Positions 32,467 through 41,700 of a stretch of DNA of 53,645 nt are shown one piece after another. Source of the stretch: Streptomyces sulphureus DSM 40104 (lineage in GTDB: Bacteria > Actinomycetota > Actinomycetes > Streptomycetales > Streptomycetaceae). Made by a program: the position numbers and the translations under genes. The DNA lies in contig NZ_KB905829.1 of NCBI RefSeq assembly GCF_000381025.1, positions 1-53,645 of the forward strand. The letters run 5' to 3'. Positions within the stretch are counted from its first letter, which is position 1. Each line of letters starts with the position of its first letter. Below the pieces are notes generated by a model. The model was not told the DNA's origin and did no database searches. It saw only the letters and a list, made by a program, of their open reading frames with translations.

Positions 32467-32662
32467 CCGCCCAGGGTAGGCCCGTCTTCAAGTACGTGGG
32501 GGAACCCCCGGCGGCGCCTTGCAGCCGGGCCCTGGGCCATTAACCTTGGTCGATGCGGGTCCTGCGATCCGCTCAACGGCTCTCGGAGTCGATATCGCGT
32601 AGGTTTCGCGCATTTCCCGCATCCGCGAACGGGTTCGCCCGCCGAGTACGAGACGAGGACAC

Positions 32663-33046
32663 GTGCCTACCGGCAAGGTCAAGTGGTTCAACAGCGAGAA
32701 GGGCTTCGGCTTCCTCTCCCGCGACGAGGGAGGGGACGTTTTCGTCCACTCCTCGGTACTCCCCGACGGGGTGGACTCGCTGAAGCCGGGCCAGCGCGTG
32801 GAGTTCGGCGTCGTCGCCGGTCAGCGTGGGGATCAGGCGCTCTCCGTCGCACTGCTTGACCAGCCTCCCTCCGTCGCGGCAGCGCAGCGGCGCAAACCGG
32901 ACGAACTCGCCTCCATCGTCCAGGACCTGACGACGCTCCTCGAGGGCATCTCCCAGTCGCTCGAACGCGGCCGCTACCCGGACAAGCAGTCCGGCCGACA
33001 GGTCGCCGGGATGCTCCGGGCCGTCGCGGATCAACTCGACGTCTGA
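32663..33046 (+). CDS. Cold-shock-domain protein with C-terminal extension
   Basis: A 127-residue protein. Residues 1-66 form a cold-shock domain with KGFGFL and VFVHSSV nucleic-acid-binding motifs. Residues 67-127 are an added mostly helical region (ELASIVQDLTTLLEGISQSLE) absent from short CspA proteins, which might mediate dimerisation or partner binding. The GTG at 32663 follows GAGGAC. This extended form is conserved in actinobacteria. It terminates at a hairpin facing mqnD. Confidence 0.9.
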   Translation: MPTGKVKWFNSEKGFGFLSRDEGGDVFVHSSVLPDGVDSLKPGQRVEFGVVAGQRGDQALSVALLDQPPSVAAAQRRKPDELASIVQDLTTLLEGISQSLERGRYPDKQSGRQVAGMLRAVADQLDV

Positions 33047-33048
33047 CG

Positions 33049-33076
33049 GCCGGCGCCCGGCGCGCCGGACGCCGGC
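33049..33076. terminator. Bidirectional hairpin between cold-shock gene and mqnD
   Basis: GCCGGCG (33049-33055) pairs with CGCCGGC (33070-33076), and the enclosed CCGGCGCGCCGG is itself palindromic, so nearly the whole 28 bases can fold. It lies in the 43-base gap between two convergent stop codons. Confidence 0.8.
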
Positions 33077-33089
33077 TCGAGGACTCCGC

Positions 33090-33950
33090 TCAGGGGAAGC
33101 TGAGCTGCTCCGACTTCAGATGCGGTACGAGCCCCTCGTCCGCCGCCCTGGCGAGCAGGCCGCGGACCGCTGCGTAGCCGTCGGTCCCCAGATCGGCGGT
33201 GAACTCGTTGACGTAGAGCGCGATGTGCTGGTCGGCCACGTCGCGGTCCATTTCCTGCGCATGCTCCGCGACGTACGGGCGGGACGCCTCCGGGTCGTCC
33301 CACGCCATCCGGACGGAGCGCCGTACGGACTCGGCCAGTTGCTCCAGGACCTGTGCGCCCAGTGAGCGCTTGGCGACGATGGCGCCGAGCGGGATCGGGA
33401 GGCCCGTCGTGGTCTCCCAGTGCTCGCCCATGTCGGCGAGGGAGTGGAGGCCGTAGCGCTCGTACGTGAAGCGGGCCTCGTGGATGCAGAGGCCGGCGTC
33501 GACGGCGCCGTCGCGGACCGCCGGCATGATCTCGTCGAAGGGCAGGACGACGACCTCGCCCACGCCGCCGGGCACCTCCGAGGCGGCCCAGAGCCTGAAG
33601 AGCAGGTAGGCGGTGGAGCGTTCGCTGGGGACGGCGACCTTGGCGCCGGCGAGGTCGGCGGGGCGGCGCGGCTCGCGGGTGAGGACGAGCGGGCCGCAGC
33701 CGCGTCCGAGTGCGCCGCCGCAGGGGAGCAGCGTGTACTCGTCGAGCACCCAGGGGAGCTCCGCGTACGAGATCTTGAGGATGTCCAACTCGCCGCGTTC
33801 GGCCATGCCGTTGGTGCGGTCGATGTCGGCGAAGGTGACGTCGACAGTGGGGGCTCCGGCGACGCGTCCGTGCGCCAGCGCGTCGAAGACGAAGGTGTCG
33901 TTGGGGCAGGGGGAGTAGGCGATGGTCAGAGGGTGGGGAGGGGTGGGCAT
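33090..33950 (-). CDS. mqnD: 1,4-dihydroxy-6-naphthoate synthase
   Basis: A 286-residue enzyme of the futalosine route to menaquinone, which converts cyclic dehypoxanthinyl futalosine to 1,4-dihydroxy-6-naphthoate. It has the family opening IAYSPCPNDTFVFDALAHG, the LDILKISYAELPWVLDEYTLL block, PSERSTAYLLFRLW, and the periplasmic-binding-protein-like fold shared with MqnA. The ATG at 33950 follows AGGAG. The other gene of the pathway here, mqnB, lies upstream on the same strand, but 495 bases of heptamer-derived DNA separate the two. Confidence 0.95.
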   Translation of the reverse strand: MPTPPHPLTIAYSPCPNDTFVFDALAHGRVAGAPTVDVTFADIDRTNGMAERGELDILKISYAELPWVLDEYTLLPCGGALGRGCGPLVLTREPRRPADLAGAKVAVPSERSTAYLLFRLWAASEVPGGVGEVVVLPFDEIMPAVRDGAVDAGLCIHEARFTYERYGLHSLADMGEHWETTTGLPIPLGAIVAKRSLGAQVLEQLAESVRRSVRMAWDDPEASRPYVAEHAQEMDRDVADQHIALYVNEFTADLGTDGYAAVRGLLARAADEGLVPHLKSEQLSFP

Positions 33951-34049
33951 CGGGAGGCTCCTGGATGGGTGTGGGCTGGTTTTGGGACCGGGTTGCGTTG
34001 GGGGCGTGGTGGGTTGGGGGCCTTGTACGGGTTCTGGCTTCGGGAGTGG

Positions 34050-34439
34050 GGGTTGATGCCGAGCCTTGGATTGAGCTCCGGGCTTCGAGCTCCGGGGCCT
34101 GAGCTCCAAGCTCCGAGCTCCGGGTCCTGAGCTGACCTTCCCGTTTCACAACGGCCCTCGAGCTCCGGCCTGTGCGGGGCTCAAGCTGCAGTCTCCGGAG
34201 CTTCGAGCCATGGGCTGGGAGCTTCAGGACGGCGGGCCGGACCCCGAGCTCCCAGGAGTCGCGGCTTGAGCTCCGCGTTCCGAGCCCCGAGCTCCGAGGT
34301 TTGGCCTGCGGGCGGCGCCTCGACTGCGTTGCGAGCCCCGCCCTGACTCCCGACGAAGCTGAGCCGGGAGCGTCGACTGAGCCCCGGGCTCCGAGCTCCG
34401 AGCTCCGAGCTCCGAGCCCCGGGCCCCGAGCCCCGAGCC
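34050..34439. repeat. Degenerate heptamer array within the mqnB-mqnD unit
   Basis: About 390 bases of GAGCTCC, GAGCCCC and GAGCTTC units plus unique fragments. The cleanest copies lie next to mqnB, ending seven bases before its stop codon, and divergence grows toward mqnD. The remaining bases from 33951 to 34049 carry the mqnD ribosome site. This gradient suggests growth from the mqnB end. Confidence 0.88.
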
Positions 34440-34445
34440 AAACCC

Positions 34446-35372
34446 TCACCCCCACCCCACCAACACTCCCGCACCCCCCCGAAACACCCCACGCAGCCCC
34501 TCCAACGCCCCCGCTATCCCCCAGCTCCCCCGGTCGCGTGGCCCCACAGCGTTGGAGACGGTGCGAAGTTCAACGACGGGAACCCCATGCGCGGTAGCGG
34601 CCTCGGCTACACCGAACCCCTCCATGCCCTCGGCAGCCGCTTCCGGATGGCGCTCCGTCAGCTCCCGGGCGCGGTCGGCGGTGCCCGTGGCGGTCGTGAC
34701 GGTGAGGACGTCGCCGAGCACACCACCGGTCGCAGCGGCCACGGCGTACGCCAGCCGGCCCGGCGGGTGGTGCTCGGAGGTGCCGAACCCGAGCTCCGTC
34801 ACCGGCAGGAACCCGTGATCGGCGGTCTGCGCCCCGAGATCGGCGGCGACGATCTTCCGCGAGACCACCGCGCCTCCCATGCACAGTCGGGAGCGCTCCA
34901 CCGGCCGTCCCGAGCCCGCGCCGCCTGCCGCCCCGGTGGCGGAGCCCGCGACCCCGCCGACGTCGAGACCGTCGTGCACGTCGCCCGCTGCCGCACTGCC
35001 GCAGTCCGTAAGGAACCCTCCGCCGATCCCCGCGGAGACGACGAGGCCGTACCCGGCATCTTGGCCTCCGGCAACCGCCGCCGCGGTCAAGGCGGTTGCC
35101 GCCCCCGCGGCCGCAGCGGCGGGGCCTGCCCCGACGGCGACAGCATCGAAGACGGACGCCTCCCGACCCGCATCCGCCCGCACCGAAACGGCGATGCGCC
35201 GCATCTCGTAGCCGCCCGGCAGGTGAAGCGACCGCACCTCCGACCGCTCGCCGACACCCGAGCCCCCTGGCGAGCCCTGCGCGGCTCCCCAGTCGAGAAT
35301 CCCCTGCTCCACGGCCTCACGCTCAGCGGAAACGGCGGTGACCACAAGTACTCGGCGACGACCGCTCACCAC
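34446..35372 (-). CDS. mqnB: Futalosine hydrolase
   Basis: A 308-residue nucleosidase of the PNP/UDP family that releases hypoxanthine from futalosine in menaquinone synthesis. It has VLVVTAVSAEREAV at the N terminus, the GLVVSAGIGGGF phosphorylase-fold core, and the active-site acidic residues in EGMEGFGVAEAATAHGVPVVELR near the C terminus. It starts at GTG 35372, with a second in-frame GTG at 35369. The enzyme acts upstream of MqnD, whose gene follows after the array. Other pathway genes (mqnA, mqnC) are not in this window. Confidence 0.92.
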   Translation of the reverse strand: MVSGRRRVLVVTAVSAEREAVEQGILDWGAAQGSPGGSGVGERSEVRSLHLPGGYEMRRIAVSVRADAGREASVFDAVAVGAGPAAAAAGAATALTAAAVAGGQDAGYGLVVSAGIGGGFLTDCGSAAAGDVHDGLDVGGVAGSATGAAGGAGSGRPVERSRLCMGGAVVSRKIVAADLGAQTADHGFLPVTELGFGTSEHHPPGRLAYAVAAATGGVLGDVLTVTTATGTADRARELTERHPEAAAEGMEGFGVAEAATAHGVPVVELRTVSNAVGPRDRGSWGIAGALEGLRGVFRGGAGVLVGWG

Positions 35373-35439
35373 AGCACCGGCCCTCGAAGCGCAAGCGCCG
35401 TCCCTTGCAGCGAACCCGGGCCGTTCAACAGGCCGGGCC

Positions 35440-35949
35440 TCAGGACTCGTTCTTGAGCTTCAGGTGCCAGACGCCCTTGGCGGTGCTCCCGTCCGTCTCG
35501 ACGATGGCGAGGCGGGCCTGGTTGCTCATCGAGGTCTGGCCCGTGGGGCTCTGCTGCTGGAAGAACGCCTCGCCCGGCAGCGAGTAGTAGGTCTTGTTGA
35601 TCGGCTGTGTCACGGGCTGCCCGTCGATGTAGATCGACCAGCCCGTCTCGGCCACGTCCGGCTCGACGCCCACGCGGAGCTTGTCGCCGGTTCCGATGGC
35701 GAAGGTGTCGCCCTTGTTCTCCTTGAGGCAGTTGTCGAACTTCGACTGTGCGAGCGCCTTGCCGTCGTTGTAGCAACTCGCCTCGCTGGAGACGGAGTTG
35801 CCGCCGACCGTCGCCGTCGTCACCGGGGTGGGCGCGGAACAGCCGGAGAGCGCCAGGAGGCCGAGGGAGGCGGTGCCGACCGCCACGGCGGTGCGCACGG
35901 TGCGTCGGGACGGAGACGGCATGCGGTCCTGCCGCGTGGCAATGCTCAT
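35440..35949 (-). CDS. DUF2771-like lipoprotein
   Basis: A 169-residue secreted lipoprotein. The basic leader and hydrophobic segment end at LSGC, with Cys37 as the lipid-modified residue. The mature part contains two further Cys residues in SCYNDGK and NCLKEN that could form a disulfide, and the tail is beta-rich (WSIYIDGQPV, ARLAIVETDG). I assign it tentatively to the actinobacterial DUF2771 family. An alternative start at Met10 is possible. The role is unknown. It lies between mqnB and an MFS gene on the same strand. Confidence 0.75.
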   Translation of the reverse strand: MSIATRQDRMPSPSRRTVRTAVAVGTASLGLLALSGCSAPTPVTTATVGGNSVSSEASCYNDGKALAQSKFDNCLKENKGDTFAIGTGDKLRVGVEPDVAETGWSIYIDGQPVTQPINKTYYSLPGEAFFQQQSPTGQTSMSNQARLAIVETDGSTAKGVWHLKLKNES

Positions 35950-35975
35950 GTCCGCAGGCTACCGGGCGGTTGTGG

Positions 35976-37328
35976 TCAGGCTACGCGGGGGTGCGGCGTG
36001 CCGCGGCGCGCTGCGGAGACGAGTCCCCGTACGGACGTGAGGCACCCCAGCGCGACGATTCCCGCCGCGACCGCCATCCCCAACGTCCCCCACAGCGGTA
36101 GTGCGATACCGACGGCGCCGCCCGCGACCCAGGAGCACTGGAGCAGCGTCTCGGAGCGCGCGAAGGCGGAGGTGCGGACGTGTTCGGGGACGTCGCGTTG
36201 GATGAGTGCGTCGAGCGAGAGCTTGCCGAGCGCCTGCGCGACTCCCGCGGTCGCGGCGACGGCGGCGACGGTCGGCGTCTTGAGGAGTACGGCCGAGAGG
36301 ACGGCGACGCCGACGGCCGCACAGAGCACGCAGACGATGATCGCTTCGGGCGCCCGCGACCTGAGCCAGGCACCGATCGCCGTCCCGACGGCGTTGCCCG
36401 CCCCCGCGGCCCCGGCGACGAGCGCGAGGAGGAACGCGGGATGGTGCCCGTCGAGCGGCTGTTCGCGGAGGAGGAAGGCGAGGAAGAAGGTGAGGAACCC
36501 GGAGAGCGCCCGGAGCGAGGCGTTGGCGGCGAGCCCGTGCACGACGGAGCTGCCGACGGTACGCAGCCCCGGCCGCCGCCTGCGGCGGGCAGCGGCCTTG
36601 GTCTCGTGCGCGGCCTGCGGCTCTCCGGTGGCGAGGAGTGCAGTGCCCTCGCCCTTGGCCGAGTCGACCTTCGGGTCGAGCAGGAAGGAGAGGAAGGTCC
36701 CGAGGACGAAGACGGCGAACGCCCCGTAGAGCGGCCACGCTTCGCCGACGAGGTGGAGTCCGGCCGCGACGGGTGTGGCTGCGCCGGTGGCGAGGAGCCC
36801 GGCGAGGGTGACGCGGGAGTTCGCCTTCACCAGGGGGACGCGCGCCGGCAGCAGTCTGGGCACGACGGCGGAGCGTACGACTCCGTACGCCTTGGAGGAG
36901 ACGAGCACCCCGAGCGCCGCCGGGTAGAGCTCGATCCCTCCGCCGGCCACCGCTCCGGAGAGCGCGAGCGCGAGCAGCGCTCTGGCGAGCATGGCGGCGG
37001 CCATGGCGGCACGCCTGCCGTGCGGGATGCGGTCGAGGAGCGGGCCGATGACGGGGGCGAGCAGCGCGAAGGGCGCCATCGTCACGAGGAGGTAGAGGGC
37101 GACCCTGCCGCGTGCCTCGCCCGTGGGCACGGAGAAGAAGATCGTTGACGCGAGGGCGACGGTGATGAGCATGTCGCCTGCCGAGTTGACCGCGTGGAGT
37201 TCGATGAGGCGCCCCAGCCCGGACTCTCCCGCCCCCTGCGCGTGGGTGGCGCGGCGGATGCGTCGCGCCAGGGCGGCCGGCGGCCGGCGCAGCACGCGGC
37301 CGATCCCTCGGAGCTTCTCGGCAGCCAC
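35976..37328 (-). CDS. MFS transporter-like membrane protein
   Basis: A 450-residue MFS protein with about 12 membrane segments and a cytoplasmic loop of about 45 residues (basic, RRRRRPG) in the middle. The N terminus is amphipathic and basic, followed by LIELHAVNSAGDMLITVALAS as the first segment. Motif-like LLDRIPHGRRAAM follows the third segment. No substrate can be assigned. The GTG at 37328 is the only plausible start in this frame near the first segment. It is divergent from the DUF3027 gene, sharing about 220 bases of promoter region. Confidence 0.83.
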   Translation of the reverse strand: MAAEKLRGIGRVLRRPPAALARRIRRATHAQGAGESGLGRLIELHAVNSAGDMLITVALASTIFFSVPTGEARGRVALYLLVTMAPFALLAPVIGPLLDRIPHGRRAAMAAAMLARALLALALSGAVAGGGIELYPAALGVLVSSKAYGVVRSAVVPRLLPARVPLVKANSRVTLAGLLATGAATPVAAGLHLVGEAWPLYGAFAVFVLGTFLSFLLDPKVDSAKGEGTALLATGEPQAAHETKAAARRRRRPGLRTVGSSVVHGLAANASLRALSGFLTFFLAFLLREQPLDGHHPAFLLALVAGAAGAGNAVGTAIGAWLRSRAPEAIIVCVLCAAVGVAVLSAVLLKTPTVAAVAATAGVAQALGKLSLDALIQRDVPEHVRTSAFARSETLLQCSWVAGGAVGIALPLWGTLGMAVAAGIVALGCLTSVRGLVSAARRGTPHPRVA

Positions 37329-37544
37329 GACCCACAGTGTGCACCCGGACGCGGTTGGGCACGGCATCCTCCGCGGAACCCGTGGGGTAGCGTGGGTGGA
37401 CGGTGCGCTCCGCACGGCCCTGAGCGCGGGCGCGGACGTCGCAGCGGCCCAAAGGTCCCGCTCCGTCCCTCTCCCGGCGCTTGCCGGCCGCCGTCGGACC
37501 GCGCATGCCGACAACGGCGCTACAGCGTAGGAGAGACGATTCTT

Positions 37545-37559
37545 GTGAGTGCTGCATGA
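37545..37559 (+). other. Four-codon leader frame overlapping the DUF3027 start
   Basis: GTG AGT GCT GCA TGA lies nine bases after the GGAGAG ribosome site, and its stop overlaps the ATG of the next gene by ATGA. The gene's own first codons (ATG AGT GCC GCG) nearly duplicate the leader. This could couple or tune translation of the main gene by reinitiation, or reflect an 11-base duplication. Confidence 0.55.
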
Positions 37560-38623
37560 GTGCCGCGACGCAGAGCCCCAAGCGGAGCGCGCGGAGCCGC
37601 CGCACCCCGGACCGGCTGTGCGCCGAGGCCGTCGGCCTCGCGAAGGAGGCCGTCGAGGAGGTGGCGGGTCCCGGCGCCGTCGGCGAGTACGTCGAGGCGG
37701 TGGCCGACGGGGACCGGGTGGTGACGCACTTCTTCGAGTCGCGTCAGCCCGGCTACCGGGACTGGCGCTGGGCGGCGACCGTGGCGCGCGCCTCCCGCGC
37801 GAAGGTGGTCACGGTCGACGAGACGGTGATGCTGCCGGGGCCCGACGCGCTGCGCGCCCCCGAGTGGGTGCCGTGGAGCGAGCGGCTGCGCGCAGGCGAC
37901 CTCGGCCCCGGCGACCTCCTGCCGACGGACGCCGACGACCTGCGCCTGGAACCCGGCTTCTCCGGCGAGGAGGCGCCGCCCCCCAACTCCGCCGTCTCCG
38001 CGGAGGCGGAGCGCGCGCAGGAGGCCCGCGAGTCCGACGAGTTGACGGCGGCCGAGGACTTCGGCGACGTCAGCCCGGTCGGCGAGGACCTCGGCGAGAC
38101 GGAACTGCGCACGGGCTCGCCCGCCGCGCCGGCGCCGATCCCGACGCGTGCGCGGATCGCCGCCGTCGCGGAGGACCTCGGGATGGGGCGCGCCCGCGTC
38201 CTGTCGCGGTACGGGCTGCACACGGCGGCCGACCGCTGGGAGGAGGCGTACGGGCCCAAGTCCCCGATGGCGCAGGCGGCGCCGGCCGCGTGCGTGAGTT
38301 GCGCGTTCCTCGTGCCGCTCGGCGGCTCACTGCGGCAGGCGTTCGGCGTCTGTGCCAACGAGTTCAGCCCCGCCGACGGCCACGTCGTCTCCTTCGCCTT
38401 CGGCTGCGGCGGGCACTCCGAGGCGGCCGTCATGCCGAAGCCGCCGCAGCCTCCGCCGCCCGTCCTCGACGAGACCCGGAACGACGTCCTCGAACTCGGC
38501 GACGCCGAGCAGGCCGTGGACGCACCGGCGCCGGAGGCCGACGCGGCACCGGAGGAGAGCGAGGACAAGCCCCGCTCGGGCGGTGGGAAGTCGTCGAGGA
38601 GCCGCCAGCGCCGCAGGCGCTGA
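37556..38623 (+). CDS. DUF3027 domain protein
   Basis: A 355-residue actinobacterial protein. Conserved parts are LAKEAVEEVAGPGAVGEYVEAV and VTHFFESRQPGYRDWRWAATVARA at the N terminus, then an acidic linker, and ARVLSRYGLHTAADRW followed by a Cys-rich block (ACVSC, GVCANEF and FGCGGHSEA), which may bind a metal. The C terminus is acidic and then basic. The function is unknown. The ATG at 37556 lies 20 bases from the ribosome site, while a GTG out of frame is ideally placed (see the leader frame). It precedes the GHKL ATPase gene by about 100 bases. Confidence 0.85.
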   Translation: MSAATQSPKRSARSRRTPDRLCAEAVGLAKEAVEEVAGPGAVGEYVEAVADGDRVVTHFFESRQPGYRDWRWAATVARASRAKVVTVDETVMLPGPDALRAPEWVPWSERLRAGDLGPGDLLPTDADDLRLEPGFSGEEAPPPNSAVSAEAERAQEARESDELTAAEDFGDVSPVGEDLGETELRTGSPAAPAPIPTRARIAAVAEDLGMGRARVLSRYGLHTAADRWEEAYGPKSPMAQAAPAACVSCAFLVPLGGSLRQAFGVCANEFSPADGHVVSFAFGCGGHSEAAVMPKPPQPPPPVLDETRNDVLELGDAEQAVDAPAPEADAAPEESEDKPRSGGGKSSRSRQRRRR

Positions 38624-38725
38624 GCCGCCGGTTCGGGCCGCAGTGCGCCGGCCGGGCCCGTCATGCCGTACCGTCACCGGGCAGACGGCATCCGAGGCGA
38701 CCCGGGACGACGAGGAGAGTGCGGC

Positions 38726-41700
38726 GTGGACGGCGGCGGAGCGGTACCTGTTGGGCGCGCCCCGGAGGCGGACCCGTTCGGCACGGCCGCGTTGCGGCGC
38801 GGAGTCCTCGACGGTTGGGCCGCCTCGGCCGCGCGGTTCCGTGAGGACGCCAACGCGGAGCAGGACCTCGTCCTCGGCGGCTACCGGGATCGCCTCGTCG
38901 TCGAGTTGGCGCAGAACGCTGCCGACGCGGCGGCACGCGCCGGCGTCGCGGGGCGGCTCCGGCTGACCCTCTCCGACGGCGTGCTCGTCGCCGCGAACAC
39001 GGGGGCTCCGCTCGACGCCGAGGGTGTCGCCTCGCTCGCGACGCTGCGTGCTTCGGCCAAGCGCGACGAGGCGGGCGAAGAGCGGGCCACGGTGGGCAGG
39101 TTCGGGGTCGGCTTCGCTGCGGTCCTCGCCGTGAGCGACGAGCCGGCGGTGGTCTCCCGTACGGGCGGTGTGCGCTGGTCCCTGGGTGAGGCGCGCGAGC
39201 TCACCGCCGAACGCGGCACCGACGCACCGCAGTTGCACGAGGAGCTGGCACGCAGGGACGGCCATGTGCCGCTGCTGCGGCTGCCGTTGCCGGCCGAGGG
39301 CGCTCCGCCCGAGGGTTACGAGACGGCGGTCGTGTTGCCGCTCCGGGACGCGGCGGCCGAGGAGTTGGCGCTGCGGCTGTTGGAGGGCGTCGACGACGCG
39401 CTCCTGCTCACTCTCCCCGGCCTCGCCGAGGTGGCGATCGAGGTCCCGGAGGGCACGGGACCGCAGCAGGAGGGCCCGTCGCTGCGCACGCTCACCCGGA
39501 CCACCGAGGAGCCGGGACAGCAGGCGGAGAGCGGCGAGGCGGTGCTGGGCGAGACGCGTATCGACGACGTCTCGCCGCGCGGGACCGCCGTGACGCGCTG
39601 GCGCACCGCTTCCCTCGTCGGCGAGGCGGGGGCCGAGCTCCTCGCCGACCGGCCGTTGGAGGAGCGTCTGCGCCCCGAGTGGTCGGTCACCTGGGCGGTG
39701 CCGGTCGGCGACGACGGCGGTCCGCTGCCCCCGCGCACGGTGCCGCGGGTGCACGCGCCGACGCCGACCGACGAACCGCAGGGCGTCCCCGCGCTGTTGA
39801 TCGCTTCCTTCCCGCTGGAGCCGACCCGGCGCCGGGTCGCGCCGGGACCGCTCACCGAGTACCTCGTGGAGCGGGCGGCGGAGTGCTACACGGAGCTGCT
39901 GCGCGGCTGGCGTACCTCTGCCGCCGGCATCCTCGACCTCGTCCCCGGGCAGCTAGGAACGGGCGAACTCGACGGTGAGGTCCGTGCGTCGGTGCTGCGC
40001 CGGCTGCCCGCCACCCCGTTCCTCGCGGGTGCGGCGAGGGAGGACGGGGCGCCCGCCGTGCTGCGTCCGCGGGACGCCGAACTCGTCGAGGGGGCGGGCG
40101 CCGCGACGGTCGAGGTGCTCGCCGAGCTCTTCCCCGCGCTGCTGCCCGCCGGGCTGGAACACCGTTCCGAGCTGCGGGTGTTGGAGGTGCCGCGGATTCC
40201 GCTGGCGGACGTCGTCGACCGTCTCGCCGGCGTCGAGCGCGGCCCCGAGTGGTGGTGGCGGCTGTACGACTCGCTCGCCGGCATCGACCCGGACCGCCTG
40301 AGCGGCCTTCCGGTGCCGCTCGCGGACGGCCGGACGACGATCGGTCCGCGTCACGTCCTCCTGCCGCAGCCGCCGCGCGAGGGCGTCACGGAGTCGGCAG
40401 AACCCGCGCGCCTTGCCGGGCTCGGCCTGAAGGTGGCGCATGTCGCCGCAGCACATCCGCTGTTGGAGAAGCTCGGCGCGACGCTCGCCACCCCGCGGTC
40501 CGTCCTCACGACACCGCAGGTGCGCGCGGCCGTTGCCGGGTCGCTCGACGCCGACGAGGTCTGGGACCCGGAGCAGCAGGGCCCGGACGCCGAGGAGTTG
40601 GCGGCGACCGTCCTCGCGCTGGTGCGCGACGCGGGCCTCCAGCCGGGGGACGAGCCGTGGCTGGCGGCGCTCGCTCTCCCCGACGAGGAGGGCGAGTTGG
40701 CGCCCGCCGGCGAGCTCGTCTATCCGGGCAGCCGCTTCCAGCAGGTGATCCGCGAGGGCGAACTCGGGGTGTGCGACGCCGCGTTGGCCGAGGAGTGGGG
40801 CGAGCAGCCGCTCACCGCCGTCGGCGTGCAGGCGGAGTTCGCCCTGGTGCGTGCGCGGGACGTGGTCCTCGACCCGGACGAACTGGAGCCGCGCGACACG
40901 GAGTTCGCCGAGCCCGACGACCCGGGCCTCCTCGACGCCGTCGACGTGTGGTGCGAGGACGCGCTCGACCAGCTTCCCGAGTACCCGCTGCCGCCCGTCG
41001 CCGCCGAGCTCGTCGCCGTCCGCGACCTCGACCTCGTCGACGACGAACGCTGGCCGCAGGCGCTGGGGATGCTCTCCGAGCCGCCCCTGCGCGAGGCGCT
41101 CACCGAGCCCGTGCGCGTGTTGCCCGCGAGCGGCCCCGTCGCCAACGTCCGTGCCTACACCGCCTGGTGGCTCCGCGGGCACCCGGTCCTCGACGGGCGG
41201 CGCCCCGCCGGGCTGCGTACCGCGGGCGGCGACCCGCTGCTCTCGGGGCTCTACGAGGAGGTCGACACGGGACCCGTCGCCGACGCCGGCGTGCTCCGCG
41301 CTCTCGGCGTGCGCACGACGGCGTCCGCCCTCCTCGACGAGCCCGGCGGTGCCGCCGAGCTCCTCGCGCGTCTCGCGGAGCCCGAACGCCCCGTGGAGGC
41401 CGCGCAGTTGCACGGCCTCTACGGACTGCTCGCCCTGCTCGACCCGGACGAGGTCACCCTCCCCGACGAGCTCCGCGCGGTCGACCCGTCGAGCGCCGGG
41501 ACCCTCGTCGTCGACGCTTCCCGTGCCGTCGTCGCCGACGCGCCCGATCTCCTCGCGCTCGCGGGCGACCGTCCCCTCCTCCCCGTACCGCCGCGGTACG
41601 CACGGGAGTTGGCGGAGCTGCTGGAGGTGGACAGGTTGAGCCGTGCCGTCCCCGGCGCGGTCTCCGGTGCCGCGACGGAGCGCGAAGTGCCGGCACAGGT

